Positions 1 through 8,850 of a stretch of 64,000 nt of DNA are shown in pieces. The stretch is taken from positions 3,162,001-3,226,000 of the forward strand of contig NZ_CP045701.2 of assembly GCF_009601685.2 (NCBI RefSeq). Direction: 5' to 3'. The stretch's first letter is position 1, and every line of letters begins with the position of its first letter. The position numbers and the translations under genes are program-made. The stretch comes from Pseudomonas brassicacearum. GTDB lineage: Bacteria > Pseudomonadota > Gammaproteobacteria > Pseudomonadales > Pseudomonadaceae. The notes beneath the pieces were generated by a model. The model searched no databases and had not been told where the DNA came from. It saw only the letters and a list, made by a program, of their open reading frames with translations.

Positions 1-2
1 GT

Positions 3-2720
3 GGCACTGCAGTGAAGCCTAAATGGCTCGATGACACGAAACCACTCATCCCTGTCATGCTTGCCGGCGCGTGGGCATCTGATGCAGAGGAAGATCAGTC
101 CATTATTTCGTCGCTCAGTCAGCAAAACTATGAGGATGCGGAAGATGAGCTTCGCAAATACCTAGTCATGCCAGATTCACCTATCGAAAACGTTGGCAAT
201 TTATGGGCGACTAGAGCTCCGGTGGATGCATTCCTCTACCTCGCTCCGTATGTCGGCCGCAGGCACCTTCAGCTTTTCAAGGATGCGATTACCACCGTTT
301 TTGCCGCCGCTGTGCGATCGCATAAACCGCCAAGTCCAGATGAGCCGTTCGTCCGTCATGCTCAGCGTGATACGGCCCACAGCGAGCACCTGCGAAATGG
401 TCTGATGACTACGTTGCTGCACATGGCGGTGCTGCACGCTCCGGCTAAATTCACAGTCCTCGGCGGAAGTCCCAAGACCTTCGTTGATGACCTCGTCCGT
501 TCATTGCCGGAGCTGTCATCTGACCATCGGCTTATGGCGAGTTTGGGTCAGGATTTAGCGTTGCTTGCGGAAGCATCCCCTAATTTTTTTCTCGAGGCCC
601 TTGAGCGTCAGCTTGAGGGCGCATCGCCTTCCATCCGCCCGATCTTCGATGAATATCCAGGGATGTTAACCCCTGTTACCTACCACTGCGGCCTACTCTG
701 GGCTCTGGAGGTGTTGGCTTGGATTCCTGAAACATTTGATCGAGCCGTGCGTTGCCTAGCGGAGCTTGCTGCCATTGATCCTGGCGGGAAGATGAGCAAC
801 CGGCCGATTAACAGCCTGCGAGCCATTTTTCTCTCATGGATACCCAGCGCTGGAGTCAACACAACGCGGCGGCTAGCTGCTTTGCAGGCAGTCGTGAAAG
901 ACGTACCCACGATCGCCTGGCCCTTGCTCGAGACACTTCTTCCACGATCTGGCGACAACAGTTCCGCCACTGAAAAGCCAAAATTTCGGGAGTATGAGGA
1001 CGGCGGCGGCGAAACCCTGACTTACGGTTTGGTATGGGAAAGCGAAGGCAAGATTGTCGAGCTCGCGATCATAGAAGCGGGCCATCGTGATGAACGGTGG
1101 AAATCTATTATCGACTCGCTTGAGATGCTTCAAGATTCCGCTTTTGAAGCAGTCGTGAACGGTCTTGATAGCGCTCTGAACTCCGCACCAAAGGAGCCCC
1201 ATACACAGATCTGGAAAACTCTGAATCGGGAGGTGAAGCGTCACCAGAAATTCTCTAGATTCGACTGGGCTATCCCTGAGGAGCGACTGGGGCAACTTGC
1301 AAGCTTGGTGGACAGGTATGAGCCCACAACGTTGTTTGAACACTACAGCTGGCTTTTCGATGATTGGATGCCACCCGTGGAGGGGCAGGCCGATGAGGAT
1401 GTCGACTCAATCAAACTAGTTGAGGATGCTCGCCTGAATGCTTTGCGAGCTATTCGAGAGGCGCACGGCGTGCAAGGGCTCCTTGACCTGATGGCGCGCG
1501 TCAAAATTCCGCGACTTGTTGGCTATGCCTGCCGAGGGCTAGAGTTACCTTACGACGACCTCGTGGAGCTATTCGAAAAGATCGTCACAAGCTCTGTAGC
1601 AGAGCTTGAGCTTATTGCCGGAGCAGTGTTGGCTGATGGCTTTAGCCGTCTGGGCCAGCCTTGGGAAGCAGCTGGCCGATCCTCTGCTCAAAGCTCTGCC
1701 TTGAGCTCGTCTCGTTTAGCGTTGGTACTCGAGTCGCTGCCAGAAAGCGCACGAGCCTGGTCGTATGTTGCATCGTTCGGAGAAGAGGTTGAGAACTCCT
1801 ACTGGGCGCAGAAAACCGCTCATCAGGTAGAAGGTAACGTTCGGGATCTATCGTTTGCTATAGAAAAATATAGATGTGCACGCAGGCCGGCCGCAGCTCT
1901 GAGTGCGGCCTCGCGGCGTCTTTCTGACGTCCCTACTGCTGATCTTGTTTCGCTGCTAAAGAACAGCATCACTGAGCAGAATTCTAAGGGGCCTGCCCAG
2001 GCTGGATTGAGTTCTTATGAGGTCGAAAAAGCCATCTTGAATTTGTCTGCCCGCATGGACATCTCCTTAGCTGAGGTGGCTGCTCTGGAGTTTGCCTACT
2101 TCCCTGTTCTTCGAAATGACCCAAAGGTCTTACACCGGCTTCTTATCGAGCAACCAAGCTTCTTTGTAGAAATGCTTTGCAAGGTGTTTAGGGGTAAGAG
2201 TGAAGAGCCGAGAGAGATTTCCGAGCAAGAGAAAAATTACGCCTCGAATGCCTACCGCTTGCTCAAGAGCTTAAAGACGCTCCCAGGCCAGTCGGAGGAG
2301 GAGGTTGACGAGACGGCATTGCTCGAGTGGTGTCTCGAGGTTCAGAGGTTGTCTAGGGAGCAGGATCGTACAGAGATTACGGATCAACTGATCGGGCAGG
2401 TTCTGGCACACTCCCCACTGAGCACACAAGATGGTGCTTGGCCTCATCAAGCTGTTCGGAATGTGATTGAAACCTTGGCGTCCACCCAGGTCGAGCGCGG
2501 GGTTAGCATCGAGCGCTTCAATATGAGGGGAGTATTTTGCAAGGCGATAGGCGAAGGGGGCGACCAGGAGCGCGCATTGGCTAAGCAAACACGGGAGTGG
2601 GCTGAGGCATCTGCGGGATTTGTTCGGACGAGGGCGATGCTTGAGCAGATTGCCCTATCTTGGGATCGCGATGCGGAGCGCTCTGATACTGACGCCCAGC
2701 AAAACGCTTTGAGATTTTGA
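3..2720 (+). CDS. Large unrecognised accessory protein, 5' end outside window
   Basis: The frame is open to the left edge, so the gene probably begins upstream; a GTG at 12 is only a possible internal start. About 900 residues are visible, soluble, acidic and mostly helical by eye, with no Walker motif, membrane segment or nuclease motif that I recognise. A block near residues 60-80 (NLWATRAPVDAF) and one near 125 (SEHLRNGLMTTLLHMA) resemble the C-terminal regions of very large NTPase proteins found in defence islands. That is from memory and would make this the C-terminal half of a STAND-like protein whose NTPase lies upstream. The stop overlaps the next start in TGATG, so the two are translationally coupled. 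Function unknown. Confidence 0.6.
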   Translation, partial: GTAVKPKWLDDTKPLIPVMLAGAWASDAEEDQSIISSLSQQNYEDAEDELRKYLVMPDSPIENVGNLWATRAPVDAFLYLAPYVGRRHLQLFKDAITTVFAAAVRSHKPPSPDEPFVRHAQRDTAHSEHLRNGLMTTLLHMAVLHAPAKFTVLGGSPKTFVDDLVRSLPELSSDHRLMASLGQDLALLAEASPNFFLEALERQLEGASPSIRPIFDEYPGMLTPVTYHCGLLWALEVLAWIPETFDRAVRCLAELAAIDPGGKMSNRPINSLRAIFLSWIPSAGVNTTRRLAALQAVVKDVPTIAWPLLETLLPRSGDNSSATEKPKFREYEDGGGETLTYGLVWESEGKIVELAIIEAGHRDERWKSIIDSLEMLQDSAFEAVVNGLDSALNSAPKEPHTQIWKTLNREVKRHQKFSRFDWAIPEERLGQLASLVDRYEPTTLFEHYSWLFDDWMPPVEGQADEDVDSIKLVEDARLNALRAIREAHGVQGLLDLMARVKIPRLVGYACRGLELPYDDLVELFEKIVTSSVAELELIAGAVLADGFSRLGQPWEAAGRSSAQSSALSSSRLALVLESLPESARAWSYVASFGEEVENSYWAQKTAHQVEGNVRDLSFAIEKYRCARRPAAALSAASRRLSDVPTADLVSLLKNSITEQNSKGPAQAGLSSYEVEKAILNLSARMDISLAEVAALEFAYFPVLRNDPKVLHRLLIEQPSFFVEMLCKVFRGKSEEPREISEQEKNYASNAYRLLKSLKTLPGQSEEEVDETALLEWCLEVQRLSREQDRTEITDQLIGQVLAHSPLSTQDGAWPHQAVRNVIETLASTQVERGVSIERFNMRGVFCKAIGEGGDQERALAKQTREWAEASAGFVRTRAMLEQIALSWDRDAERSDTDAQQNALRF

Positions 2721-3112
2721 TGGAACCCGAGCTTAACCCAACTCCCCGTGGCAAGCTGGGTCAAGATGGTTATCTTGGTGATTACCAACGGCGCATGATT
2801 GTCGTCCAATCGGAGCCAGAGGAGGGGACAGGGGAGGAGGAGCTCGATGAGAAGCGGGTTTTGACCTCGGTCACCCTGCACGGGCGTGAGATCTTGGTGG
2901 GCGTAGAAGCTGAGAATCATGACTGGTATAGCCGCTATAGATCGGCTAATCGACTCAAAGACCTCTTGGAGGACATCTCGATTAATCTCACAACACCGCT
3001 TTGGGCGTTAGATTTGACCCTTGACCCAGTGGTTAATATTAACGCCCGATTTGCAGTACCTGCGGGTCGTGTGCTGGATCCAGCAGTTGTTCTAACGCCT
3101 GTTGAGGAATGA
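2720..3112 (+). CDS. Small protein coupled to the upstream large gene
   Basis: This 130-residue acidic protein starts at the ATG sharing one base with the upstream stop codon (TGATG), so translation is probably coupled. It has no signal peptide, membrane segment or motif I can name. Residues 45-75 contain a run that looks like a beta-alpha unit (VTLHGREILVGVEAENHDW). The close coupling suggests it is a partner of the large protein, for example a subunit, regulator or antidote. That is inference from arrangement only. A TTG three bases upstream is also in frame, but the ATG is the more likely start. Confidence 0.6.
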   Translation: MEPELNPTPRGKLGQDGYLGDYQRRMIVVQSEPEEGTGEEELDEKRVLTSVTLHGREILVGVEAENHDWYSRYRSANRLKDLLEDISINLTTPLWALDLTLDPVVNINARFAVPAGRVLDPAVVLTPVEE

Positions 3113-3270
3113 TCGATGCGATGTCCGCATAGCGTCCCTGAAAAAGAGGGGAATGCAGGTTGGTGAACCGACATGCTGGCCTGCCAACCCTCAATTTTTT
3201 ACCTGGCAGTTTAGGGCGCCTGACGTTGGCAGTAAGACGAAGATTATATTGAAGCGCGGACTTATATTGA

Positions 3271-3876
3271 ATGGATAAGTGTGTTGAAGTCGTGTATAGA
3301 TGGTTTTTGACGTTGAAAGATCGGGAGGCTATAGTAGTTTCTATTCTTGCCTTGGCGGTTTCCATTTTCGGTATATATTTAAATTTAAGGGTGGTATACG
3401 ATGCCAATATCAGGATTTTAAGCTTTGATGTCAACTTTCAAAGTGAAGAGCAGTTGGCAAATACGAAATTGGCTTTCTTTAACGGTGGAAATGCTCCTTA
3501 TTTAGTAACTGAAATACAATTGCTTGTAGGTCAGGATGATACTGGGGAAGGCTATTTTATACCGGATGATGGTGTTCCGGTGGCGGGGACTTTGCCCTTT
3601 GTCCTTGACAAGGGGAAGATGAAGTTGGTGGAGATGAAAAGGCGCGGAGCAAGTGTTGTTAAAGACGCCGAAGGCGTAGATGAGCAATATTACGGGATGA
3701 AAATATCATCGGTTGATATTGGTGGCGCACCTCATGAATCCATTATTTGGTATGGTCGTGCTTGCAGAAGAGATGGGCGAGTTTTTAGTGCTGAAATTAA
3801 CAGCTACGTAATTTCAATGTCTTCGACAACTACAGAAAAGTTTGAAAGCTTTCGAAAGAAAAATTGCTCTGATTGA
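3271..3876 (+). CDS. Hypothetical protein with one N-terminal membrane anchor
   Basis: The product is 201 residues. Residues about 19-42 (IVVSILALAVSIFGIYLNL) form one strong transmembrane helix. The rest looks like a beta-rich soluble domain with a conserved-looking NGGNAPYLVTEIQLLV stretch near residue 70. The gene is clearly more AT-rich than its neighbours, with many ATA, TTA and AAA codons, which suggests recent transfer. There is no clear ribosome binding site before the ATG. It lies 158 bases after the coupled pair, so it may or may not belong to the same unit. The family is not recognised. Confidence 0.55.
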   Translation: MDKCVEVVYRWFLTLKDREAIVVSILALAVSIFGIYLNLRVVYDANIRILSFDVNFQSEEQLANTKLAFFNGGNAPYLVTEIQLLVGQDDTGEGYFIPDDGVPVAGTLPFVLDKGKMKLVEMKRRGASVVKDAEGVDEQYYGMKISSVDIGGAPHESIIWYGRACRRDGRVFSAEINSYVISMSSTTTEKFESFRKKNCSD

Positions 3877-3990
3877 TCCGAGCATTAGTGAGTTCAATAC
3901 TACCGATCGGAAGAGTGTGTTATCTACCCATTACAGCTTTTCTGGGTAGCCCCAGTGATGCACTCACTCGATCCATTGTGTGAGTCGGTC

Positions 3991-3998
3991 GGTCATTC
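3991..3998. repeat. 8-bp target duplication, left copy, outer IS66
   Basis: GGTCATTC occurs here directly before the left end of the outer IS66 element and again at 8937-8944 directly after its right end. Eight base pairs is the usual IS66 duplication length. Confidence 0.85.
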
Positions 3999-4033
3999 GT
4001 ATGCGATCCATAAACCCCACCTACCCAACAGTG

Positions 4034-4041
4034 GATTAACG
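4034..4041. repeat. 8-bp target duplication, left copy, inner IS66
   Basis: GATTAACG stands immediately before the GTAAG tip at 4042 and recurs at 6918-6925 immediately after the opposite tip. This sets the limits of the inner element at 4042-6917 rather than at the internal end copy at 4536. Confidence 0.9.
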
Positions 4042-4068
4042 GTAAGTGTCCGGCTAACACACCTTGCG
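4042..4068 (+). repeat. Terminal inverted repeat, left end of inner IS66
   Basis: This 27-base end matches the right end at 6891-6917 with only a few mismatches and shares its CACCTT core. It borders the target duplication GATTAACG. Confidence 0.85.
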
Positions 4069-4134
4069 TAGTCGAACGGACGCTAGCCCGGTATCCTTCA
4101 TCCCAATCACGGTTACCGACTCTGAGGGCGCATT

Positions 4135-4521
4135 TTGGCAATATCCATCTATTACACTGCTTGGCGAAAGGCCCCGCTCAGCTCGAACGAGGTAACCGTT
4201 ATTGAGGAGATTGTTCGTCGCTACTGTGTAGACGATCAAATCGAACGATTCTTCTCCCTCGGCTCTGGCCTAAATTGGGAGTCATTCGATTTCTCAACAA
4301 ACCTGGAGCCGAGTCGTTTTCTAAAGAAGGGCCTCGTGTTTTCGGGCGCCACTAAGCTCCCTGATAACCAAGAAGACGCATCATGGGTTGGCATACAACA
4401 TTGGTGTAAGTGCTTATCGGACATTCGTATCGCGGTGTCTGGTTGCGAATGGAATGTTGCGGTCGAAGACCATGAAATGCAGTGGGATGCGGTAGTCAAC
4501 TCGTATGACCCGACACGATAA
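4135..4521 (+). CDS. Passenger gene inside IS66, small soluble protein
   Basis: The predicted product is 128 residues from a TTG start, with a weak GAGGG six bases upstream and no in-frame ATG before residue 115. It is acidic and rich in tryptophan and aromatics (IYYTAWRKAPL at the start, then NWESF, WVGIQHWCK and EWNVAVEDHE). It has no signal peptide, membrane helix or transposase motif. The overall look recalls a widespread family of small unnamed bacterial proteins, some of which resemble immunity proteins; that is a recollection, not evidence. It faces tnpC convergently. Its place between two left-end copies within one pair of target duplications marks it as IS cargo. Confidence 0.6.
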   Translation: MAISIYYTAWRKAPLSSNEVTVIEEIVRRYCVDDQIERFFSLGSGLNWESFDFSTNLEPSRFLKKGLVFSGATKLPDNQEDASWVGIQHWCKCLSDIRIAVSGCEWNVAVEDHEMQWDAVVNSYDPTR

Positions 4522-4535
4522 GAAAGGGGTGTTCC

Positions 4536-4561
4536 GTAAGCGCACGCCAACTCACCTTGCG
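4536..4561 (+). repeat. Internal copy of the IS66 left end
   Basis: GTAAGCGCACGCCAACTCAC is a close, one-base-shorter relative of the outer ends at 4042 and 6917, lying 30 bases beyond the tnpC stop where a standard IS66 would end. The eight bases before it do not match those after 6917. Confidence 0.8.
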
Positions 4562-4565
4562 TAAT

Positions 4566-6101
4566 TCAGGCCGGCACCCACTGATGCGGTAGCAGTTGGC
4601 CGATCTCACTGGCCCGTTGTGTCGGCAGCCGCGTCAGCACATCTTTGAGATAGGCATACGGATCATGCCCATTCATGCGCGCCGACTGGATCAGGCTCAT
4701 GATCACCGCCGCCCGTTTGCCACTGCGCAGCGACCCGGCAAACAACCAGTTCGAGCGTCCGAGTGCCCATGGCCGTATCTGGTTCTCGACCTGGTTGTTG
4801 TCGATGGGCACAGCCCCATCGTCCAGGTAGCGCGTCAGCGCTACCCAGCGTTTCAGGCTGTAGTCGAGGGCTTTGGCCGTGGCTGATCCATTGGGTACCA
4901 GGTCGCGCTGGGCCAACATCCAGTCATGCAGTGTTTTGCTGATCGGTACCGCCATTTCCTGACGTATTCGCCAACGGTCTTCATTGCTCATGTCCCGAGC
5001 CTGGCGTTCAACCTCGTACAAACCGCCAATCGAGTGCAGCGCCTGTTCGGCCAACTGGCTTTTGTTCGCGACATGCAGGTCGAAGAACTTGCGGCGGGCA
5101 TGAGCCATGCAGCCGATCTCAGTGATGCCTTTCTCAAAACCGGCTTTGTAGCCAGCGAAGTCATCGCAGACCAGCTTGCCGTTCCAGTCGCCCAAAAAGT
5201 TGCGTGCGTGTTCGCCGGCACGGCTTGGACTGAAGTCGTAAACCACTGCGTTGAGCGTCGAAAACGGCGTCGTGCTGTAGGCCCAGACGTAGGCCCGGTG
5301 GGTTTTCTTCTCGCCTGGCGCGAGCATTTGTACCGGTGTTTCATCGGCGTGAATCACGCCCTGGTTTAGCACCGCTTCACGCAGTGCATCGACCAGTGGC
5401 TGGAGTCGCACACCGGTTTGTCCGACCCACTGGGCCAGGGTCGAGCGAGCAATTGCCAACCCGGCGCGGGCAAAGATTATCTCCTGCCGGTACAGCGGCA
5501 AGTGATCGGCAAATTTGGCCACCATCACGTGGGCCAGCAAGCCTGCAGTCGGGATACCTTTGTCGATAACCTGGGCCGGCACCGGCGCCTGGATCAGTGT
5601 TTCGCACTGACGACAGGCCCATTTGCCACGCACATGTTGCTCGACGGTAAACACGCCCGGTGTGTAATCCAGCCTCTCGCTGACGTCTTCACCGATGCGT
5701 TGAAGTTTGCAGCCACAGGCACACTGGGTGTTTTCGGGTTCGTGGCGAATCACCGTGCGCGGAAACTGCGGCGGCAATGGTGCACGCTTGGGAGATTGCC
5801 GTGGTTCGGCCGGTGGCGCAGCTGGGAGGAGCTGTTTTAGCTCGGCCTCAATTGCTTCAAGGTCTGTGTCGAGCAGGTCATCTAGCAAGCTGCCTTGCGC
5901 CGGGCTGATTTGCTCGCTGCGCTTGGCGAACTTGTGGCGTTTGAGAAGGGCGATTTCGTAAGTGAGCTGCTCGATGATGCTTCCATCGTTCTGAATCTTC
6001 TTGCTCATCACCTCGATCTGGGACTGCAACTGCAACGCTTGCGCCGCCAAAGCACGTAGCTGTTTCGGGGTCATCTGGTCGAGGTTGGGCGAAGACGTCA
6101 T
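4566..6101 (-). CDS. tnpC: IS66 family transposase TnpC (inner element)
   Basis: This is the DDE transposase of the inner IS66, 511 residues from the ATG at 6101; a TTG at 6140 would add 13. In order there is an N-terminal leucine-rich coiled coil (LRALAAQALQLQSQIEVM), a zinc-binding region with CACGCKL and CRQCE, and the DDE core. The acidic residues are visible in HADETPVQ, VCDDFAGYK and DNNQVENQIRPW. Length is normal for the family, so it is probably active. It is the last gene of the tnpA-tnpB-tnpC operon. Confidence 0.92.
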   Translation of the reverse strand: MTSSPNLDQMTPKQLRALAAQALQLQSQIEVMSKKIQNDGSIIEQLTYEIALLKRHKFAKRSEQISPAQGSLLDDLLDTDLEAIEAELKQLLPAAPPAEPRQSPKRAPLPPQFPRTVIRHEPENTQCACGCKLQRIGEDVSERLDYTPGVFTVEQHVRGKWACRQCETLIQAPVPAQVIDKGIPTAGLLAHVMVAKFADHLPLYRQEIIFARAGLAIARSTLAQWVGQTGVRLQPLVDALREAVLNQGVIHADETPVQMLAPGEKKTHRAYVWAYSTTPFSTLNAVVYDFSPSRAGEHARNFLGDWNGKLVCDDFAGYKAGFEKGITEIGCMAHARRKFFDLHVANKSQLAEQALHSIGGLYEVERQARDMSNEDRWRIRQEMAVPISKTLHDWMLAQRDLVPNGSATAKALDYSLKRWVALTRYLDDGAVPIDNNQVENQIRPWALGRSNWLFAGSLRSGKRAAVIMSLIQSARMNGHDPYAYLKDVLTRLPTQRASEIGQLLPHQWVPA

Positions 6102-6164
6102 GCCGTTGATTGTGCCAGAGCCGGCACGGGACGGCGACAAGTAGACCGGCCAAATGGCCGGCGT

Positions 6165-6500
6165 TTACAGCACAGTAATCGCACCGCCTGCGCCGACACG
6201 CTGCCAGGGCAGGCCCAGTACCAAGGCCTGAAGCTGTTCGCTGTCGAGTTCGACCTCAGCTCCATGGCGAACGCCCGGCCAGTGGAACTTGCCCTGATTC
6301 AGTCGCCGTGCTGCAAGCCAGATACCCACGCCATCATGCACCAGCACCTTCATCCGGTTGGCCCGGCGATTGGCGAAGAGGTAAGCGCAGTGCGGCTTCG
6401 CCGCACCGAACACCGCGATCACCCGGGCCAATGCTGTCTCCGTGCCGGCGCGCATATCCATCGGTTCGGTGGCCAGCCAGATCGCATCAATACGGATCAT
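6165..6500 (-). CDS. tnpB: IS66 accessory protein TnpB (inner element)
   Basis: The 111-residue protein has the typical IS66 Orf2 pattern: PMDMRAG near the start, then a FANRRANRMKVLVHDGVGIW block and a C-terminal region ending in the LDSEQLQALVLGLPW stretch. TnpB is needed for transposition of three-gene IS66 elements, though its biochemical role is not settled. Its start overlaps the tnpA stop by four bases (ATGA). Confidence 0.92.
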   Translation of the reverse strand: MIRIDAIWLATEPMDMRAGTETALARVIAVFGAAKPHCAYLFANRRANRMKVLVHDGVGIWLAARRLNQGKFHWPGVRHGAEVELDSEQLQALVLGLPWQRVGAGGAITVL

Positions 6501-6817
6501 TGAGCGACAGTCCGAATAAACTGCGCGCAGCCCTCAGGATCTGAGGTTGGCCACTTCACCGTGATCACTTGCCCGGCCATGGGTAACTCAATGATCACCA
6601 ACGTTTCCGCTGGCCGTTTAGGAGCAGCCTTCAGCGGGACAAAGGCTGGTAGCGAGTTTGGGGCGAGTTGGTCTCGATAGAGCGGCATCCATTTGCGGAT
6701 GACGTTGGCGTTGATGCCGTGACTGATGGCGACACTGGACACGGTTGCGCCAGGTTGCAGGCATTCCTGAACGACTTGGGCTTTGAATGGTTTCGGATAA
6801 GAGCTTCGTTGGCGCAT
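6497..6817 (-). CDS. tnpA: IS66 accessory protein TnpA (inner element)
   Basis: This 106-residue protein has a helix-turn-helix N-terminus (YPKPFKAQVVQECLQPGATV, then SSVAISHGINANVIRKW) like other IS66 and IS3 first-frame proteins, which bind element ends. It is the first gene of the transposase operon and starts about 100 bases inside the right inverted repeat. Confidence 0.9.
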   Translation of the reverse strand: MRQRSSYPKPFKAQVVQECLQPGATVSSVAISHGINANVIRKWMPLYRDQLAPNSLPAFVPLKAAPKRPAETLVIIELPMAGQVITVKWPTSDPEGCAQFIRTVAQ

Positions 6818-6890
6818 GGAAATCCTGGCGATAAGGGTGATCGCGTCCGCTTAAATAGACGCGGACACCATCGCCCTTAATGCTGGAGTT

Positions 6891-6917
6891 CGGAAGGTGA
6901 CTTGGCCGGACGCTTAC
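6891..6917 (-). repeat. Terminal inverted repeat, right end of inner IS66
   Basis: Read on the minus strand it begins GTAAGCGTCCGGCCAAGTCA and pairs with the end at 4042. The target duplication GATTAACG follows at 6918-6925. Confidence 0.88.
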
Positions 6918-6925
6918 GATTAACG
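6918..6925. repeat. 8-bp target duplication, right copy, inner IS66
   Basis: GATTAACG, identical to 4034-4041. It lies two bases outside the stop codon of the outer element's tnpC. Confidence 0.9.
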
Positions 6926-6927
6926 GT

Positions 6928-8472
6928 TTACCGTGGCATTTCTGGCGAGCAGTTCCACGGCAGCAAGGCTTCATAATCTTCAAGCGACGAAGCCTGAGGC
7001 AGCCGCTCCAGTACGTGGCGCAACCACGTATAGGGCTCTTGGCCGTTGACCTTGGCGGTCTCGACCAGGCTGTAGATCTTTGCGCTGGCAGTGGCGCCGT
7101 TGACGGTATCGCTGAACAGCCAGGCCTTGCGTCCAATGACAAACGGCTTGATCGCTCTTTCGGCCGGGTTGTTGTCGATGGGCAGATAACCCGCTTCGAC
7201 ATAGCGCTCCAGTCGGCTCCAGTTATTCGCCAGATAATGCACCGCCTTGCCTAATGCACTTTGCGGCGTCACCTGGGATTGGGTTTTATCCAGCCAGACT
7301 TTCAGCTGCCCCAAGATCGGCAGGCTCTTTTCCTGGCGAGCGATAAACCGCTGTTCATCACTGGCAACCTTAAGTTCACGCTCGACTCCATACAGTTTGT
7401 TAATCATCGTCAGCGCGATATCCGCACGTCCCGTCTTGCCCTTGGGTTGCACTTTTTGCGCGTCCACGAACTTACGTCGTGCATGGGCCATGCACGCCAA
7501 GCGCTCCACGCCCGGTTGCAACGCCAAGGCGTTATAGCCAGCGTAATCATCGGTCATGACATAGCCACGATAGCTTTCCAGCAAACGCAACGGCACCTCC
7601 TGCGCACGGCTGGACGTGTAATCGAATAGCACGACTTTTCGATCCGACGGACCACTGGCTTGCACCCACATCCAGGATTGACTGGTCGGGTCTCGATCCG
7701 GCTCTTTCAACACTTGGACGCGGGTTTCATCGCAATGGATCACCGGACTTTCCAGTAATCGGTCGCGCATCAAATTCAACAGTGGCTGAAAGTGCTCGCT
7801 GCACTGGATGATCCAGCGCGCGAGAGTCTGGCGCGGAATATCAATGCCATGTCGGCTTAGCACCGTTTCAAACCGGTGCAACGGCAAGCCATCAACATAT
7901 TTGGTGGTCAGCAGCATCGCCAACACGCTAGGGCTGGCCATGCTTTTTTCGATCAACTGGGCCGGTTTGTCGACGGTGACCGGTGCAGTTTCGCAGCCTC
8001 GGCAAGCGTAGATCTTGCGGATATGTTTGATGACGCGGATCTGCATCGGCACGATATCCAACTGCTCGCTGGTTTCCTCACCAATGGCATGTTTGCGGCA
8101 ACCACAGGCACAGGTCAGCTCGTGTTCGGGCAGTTCATGGATAACTTCGATACGTGGCAGCTCAGCCGACAACGGCTTGCGTTTGCCACGGCGAGGTGTC
8201 GGTGCAACGACTTCTTCATCAGCGTCGCCAACTAGCGGCATGGGTTCGCTTTCAGGCTCGTTGAACAAGGCCAATTGCGGCGTGTTGGGCTCAACAGTTT
8301 GCTCGGACTTGCGCCCAAATAGACGGTCGCGCAACAGCTTGATCTGTTCTTTCAGGTCGACAATATGGGTCTGATAAGCTTGCGCCGATTCTTCCTGGCG
8401 ACTGAGTGCCTCAAGCAGCAATTGCTTGAGCAAAACAGGATCATCAGGAAGGTCGTCGGGTAGAGAAATCAT
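6928..8472 (-). CDS. tnpC: IS66 family transposase TnpC (outer element)
   Basis: The 514-residue transposase is full length. It has an N-terminal coiled coil ([19 protein letters not shown]), a zinc region (CACGCRK and CRGCE) and a DDE core with [19 protein letters not shown] and [12 protein letters not shown]. It is clearly a different IS66 lineage from the inner TnpC. It is preceded by tnpB, 18 bases away on the same strand. The inner IS66 is inserted just after its stop codon without damaging it. Confidence 0.93.
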   Translation of the reverse strand: MISLPDDLPDDPVLLKQLLLEALSRQEESAQAYQTHIVDLKEQIKLLRDRLFGRKSEQTVEPNTPQLALFNEPESEPMPLVGDADEEVVAPTPRRGKRKPLSAELPRIEVIHELPEHELTCACGCRKHAIGEETSEQLDIVPMQIRVIKHIRKIYACRGCETAPVTVDKPAQLIEKSMASPSVLAMLLTTKYVDGLPLHRFETVLSRHGIDIPRQTLARWIIQCSEHFQPLLNLMRDRLLESPVIHCDETRVQVLKEPDRDPTSQSWMWVQASGPSDRKVVLFDYTSSRAQEVPLRLLESYRGYVMTDDYAGYNALALQPGVERLACMAHARRKFVDAQKVQPKGKTGRADIALTMINKLYGVERELKVASDEQRFIARQEKSLPILGQLKVWLDKTQSQVTPQSALGKAVHYLANNWSRLERYVEAGYLPIDNNPAERAIKPFVIGRKAWLFSDTVNGATASAKIYSLVETAKVNGQEPYTWLRHVLERLPQASSLEDYEALLPWNCSPEMPR

Positions 8473-8490
8473 GGCCCGGATTATACCGAG

Positions 8491-8850
8491 TCACGCCACG
8501 TAGCGCGGCGTCAAAACTTGATGAGGACGGTTACGCCAGAGATCAAAACCGTCGAGCAGCCAGTTCAGCTCCTGGACGCTGAGGATAATCGCCTCGTCCG
8601 TGGCATCGGGCGACGTTTTGAAGCGCTCGGATTCTAAGCGCTTGAGCCAAAGACAGAAGCCGTTGCGCTCCCAGTACAAGATCTTCACGCGGTTGCGGGA
8701 CTTGTTGAGAAAGACGAAAAGTATTGGATCGAATACCGCCACTTTTATATCCAGTTCGACCAACGCGGCGAGGCCGTCGATAGATTTTCGAAAGTCCACC
8801 GGCTTGGGGTAGAGGTACACTTTTTCGACTTTGGCGTCGGGTCGCATCAT
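8491..8850 (-). CDS. tnpB: IS66 accessory protein TnpB (outer element)
   Basis: The 119-residue TnpB starts at the first of two ATG codons (8850), preceded by TCTGGAG at good distance; a longer reading to 8889 is less likely. The pattern YLYPKPVDFRKSIDGL, then FLNKSRNRVKILYWERNGFC is typical of the family. Only about 85 bases separate it from the right tip of the element, too little for a standard tnpA. Confidence 0.9.
   Translation of the reverse strand: MMRPDAKVEKVYLYPKPVDFRKSIDGLAALVELDIKVAVFDPILFVFLNKSRNRVKILYWERNGFCLWLKRLESERFKTSPDATDEAIILSVQELNWLLDGFDLWRNRPHQVLTPRYVA

Larger units (their letters stand above)
4042..6917 (-). mobile_element. Inner IS66-family element with a passenger gene
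   Basis: The outer left tip (4042, GTAAGTGTCCGGCTAACACA) and the right tip (6917 read leftwards, GTAAGCGTCCGGCCAAGTCA) form an inverted repeat of about 27 bases and are flanked by GATTAACG on both sides. The 2,876-bp unit carries tnpA, tnpB and tnpC read leftwards, plus a 128-residue gene on the opposite strand between the true left end and a second, internal left-end copy at 4536. The internal copy has no matching duplication (its flank is GGTGTTCC), so the whole unit, passenger included, appears to have inserted in one event. Confidence 0.88.
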
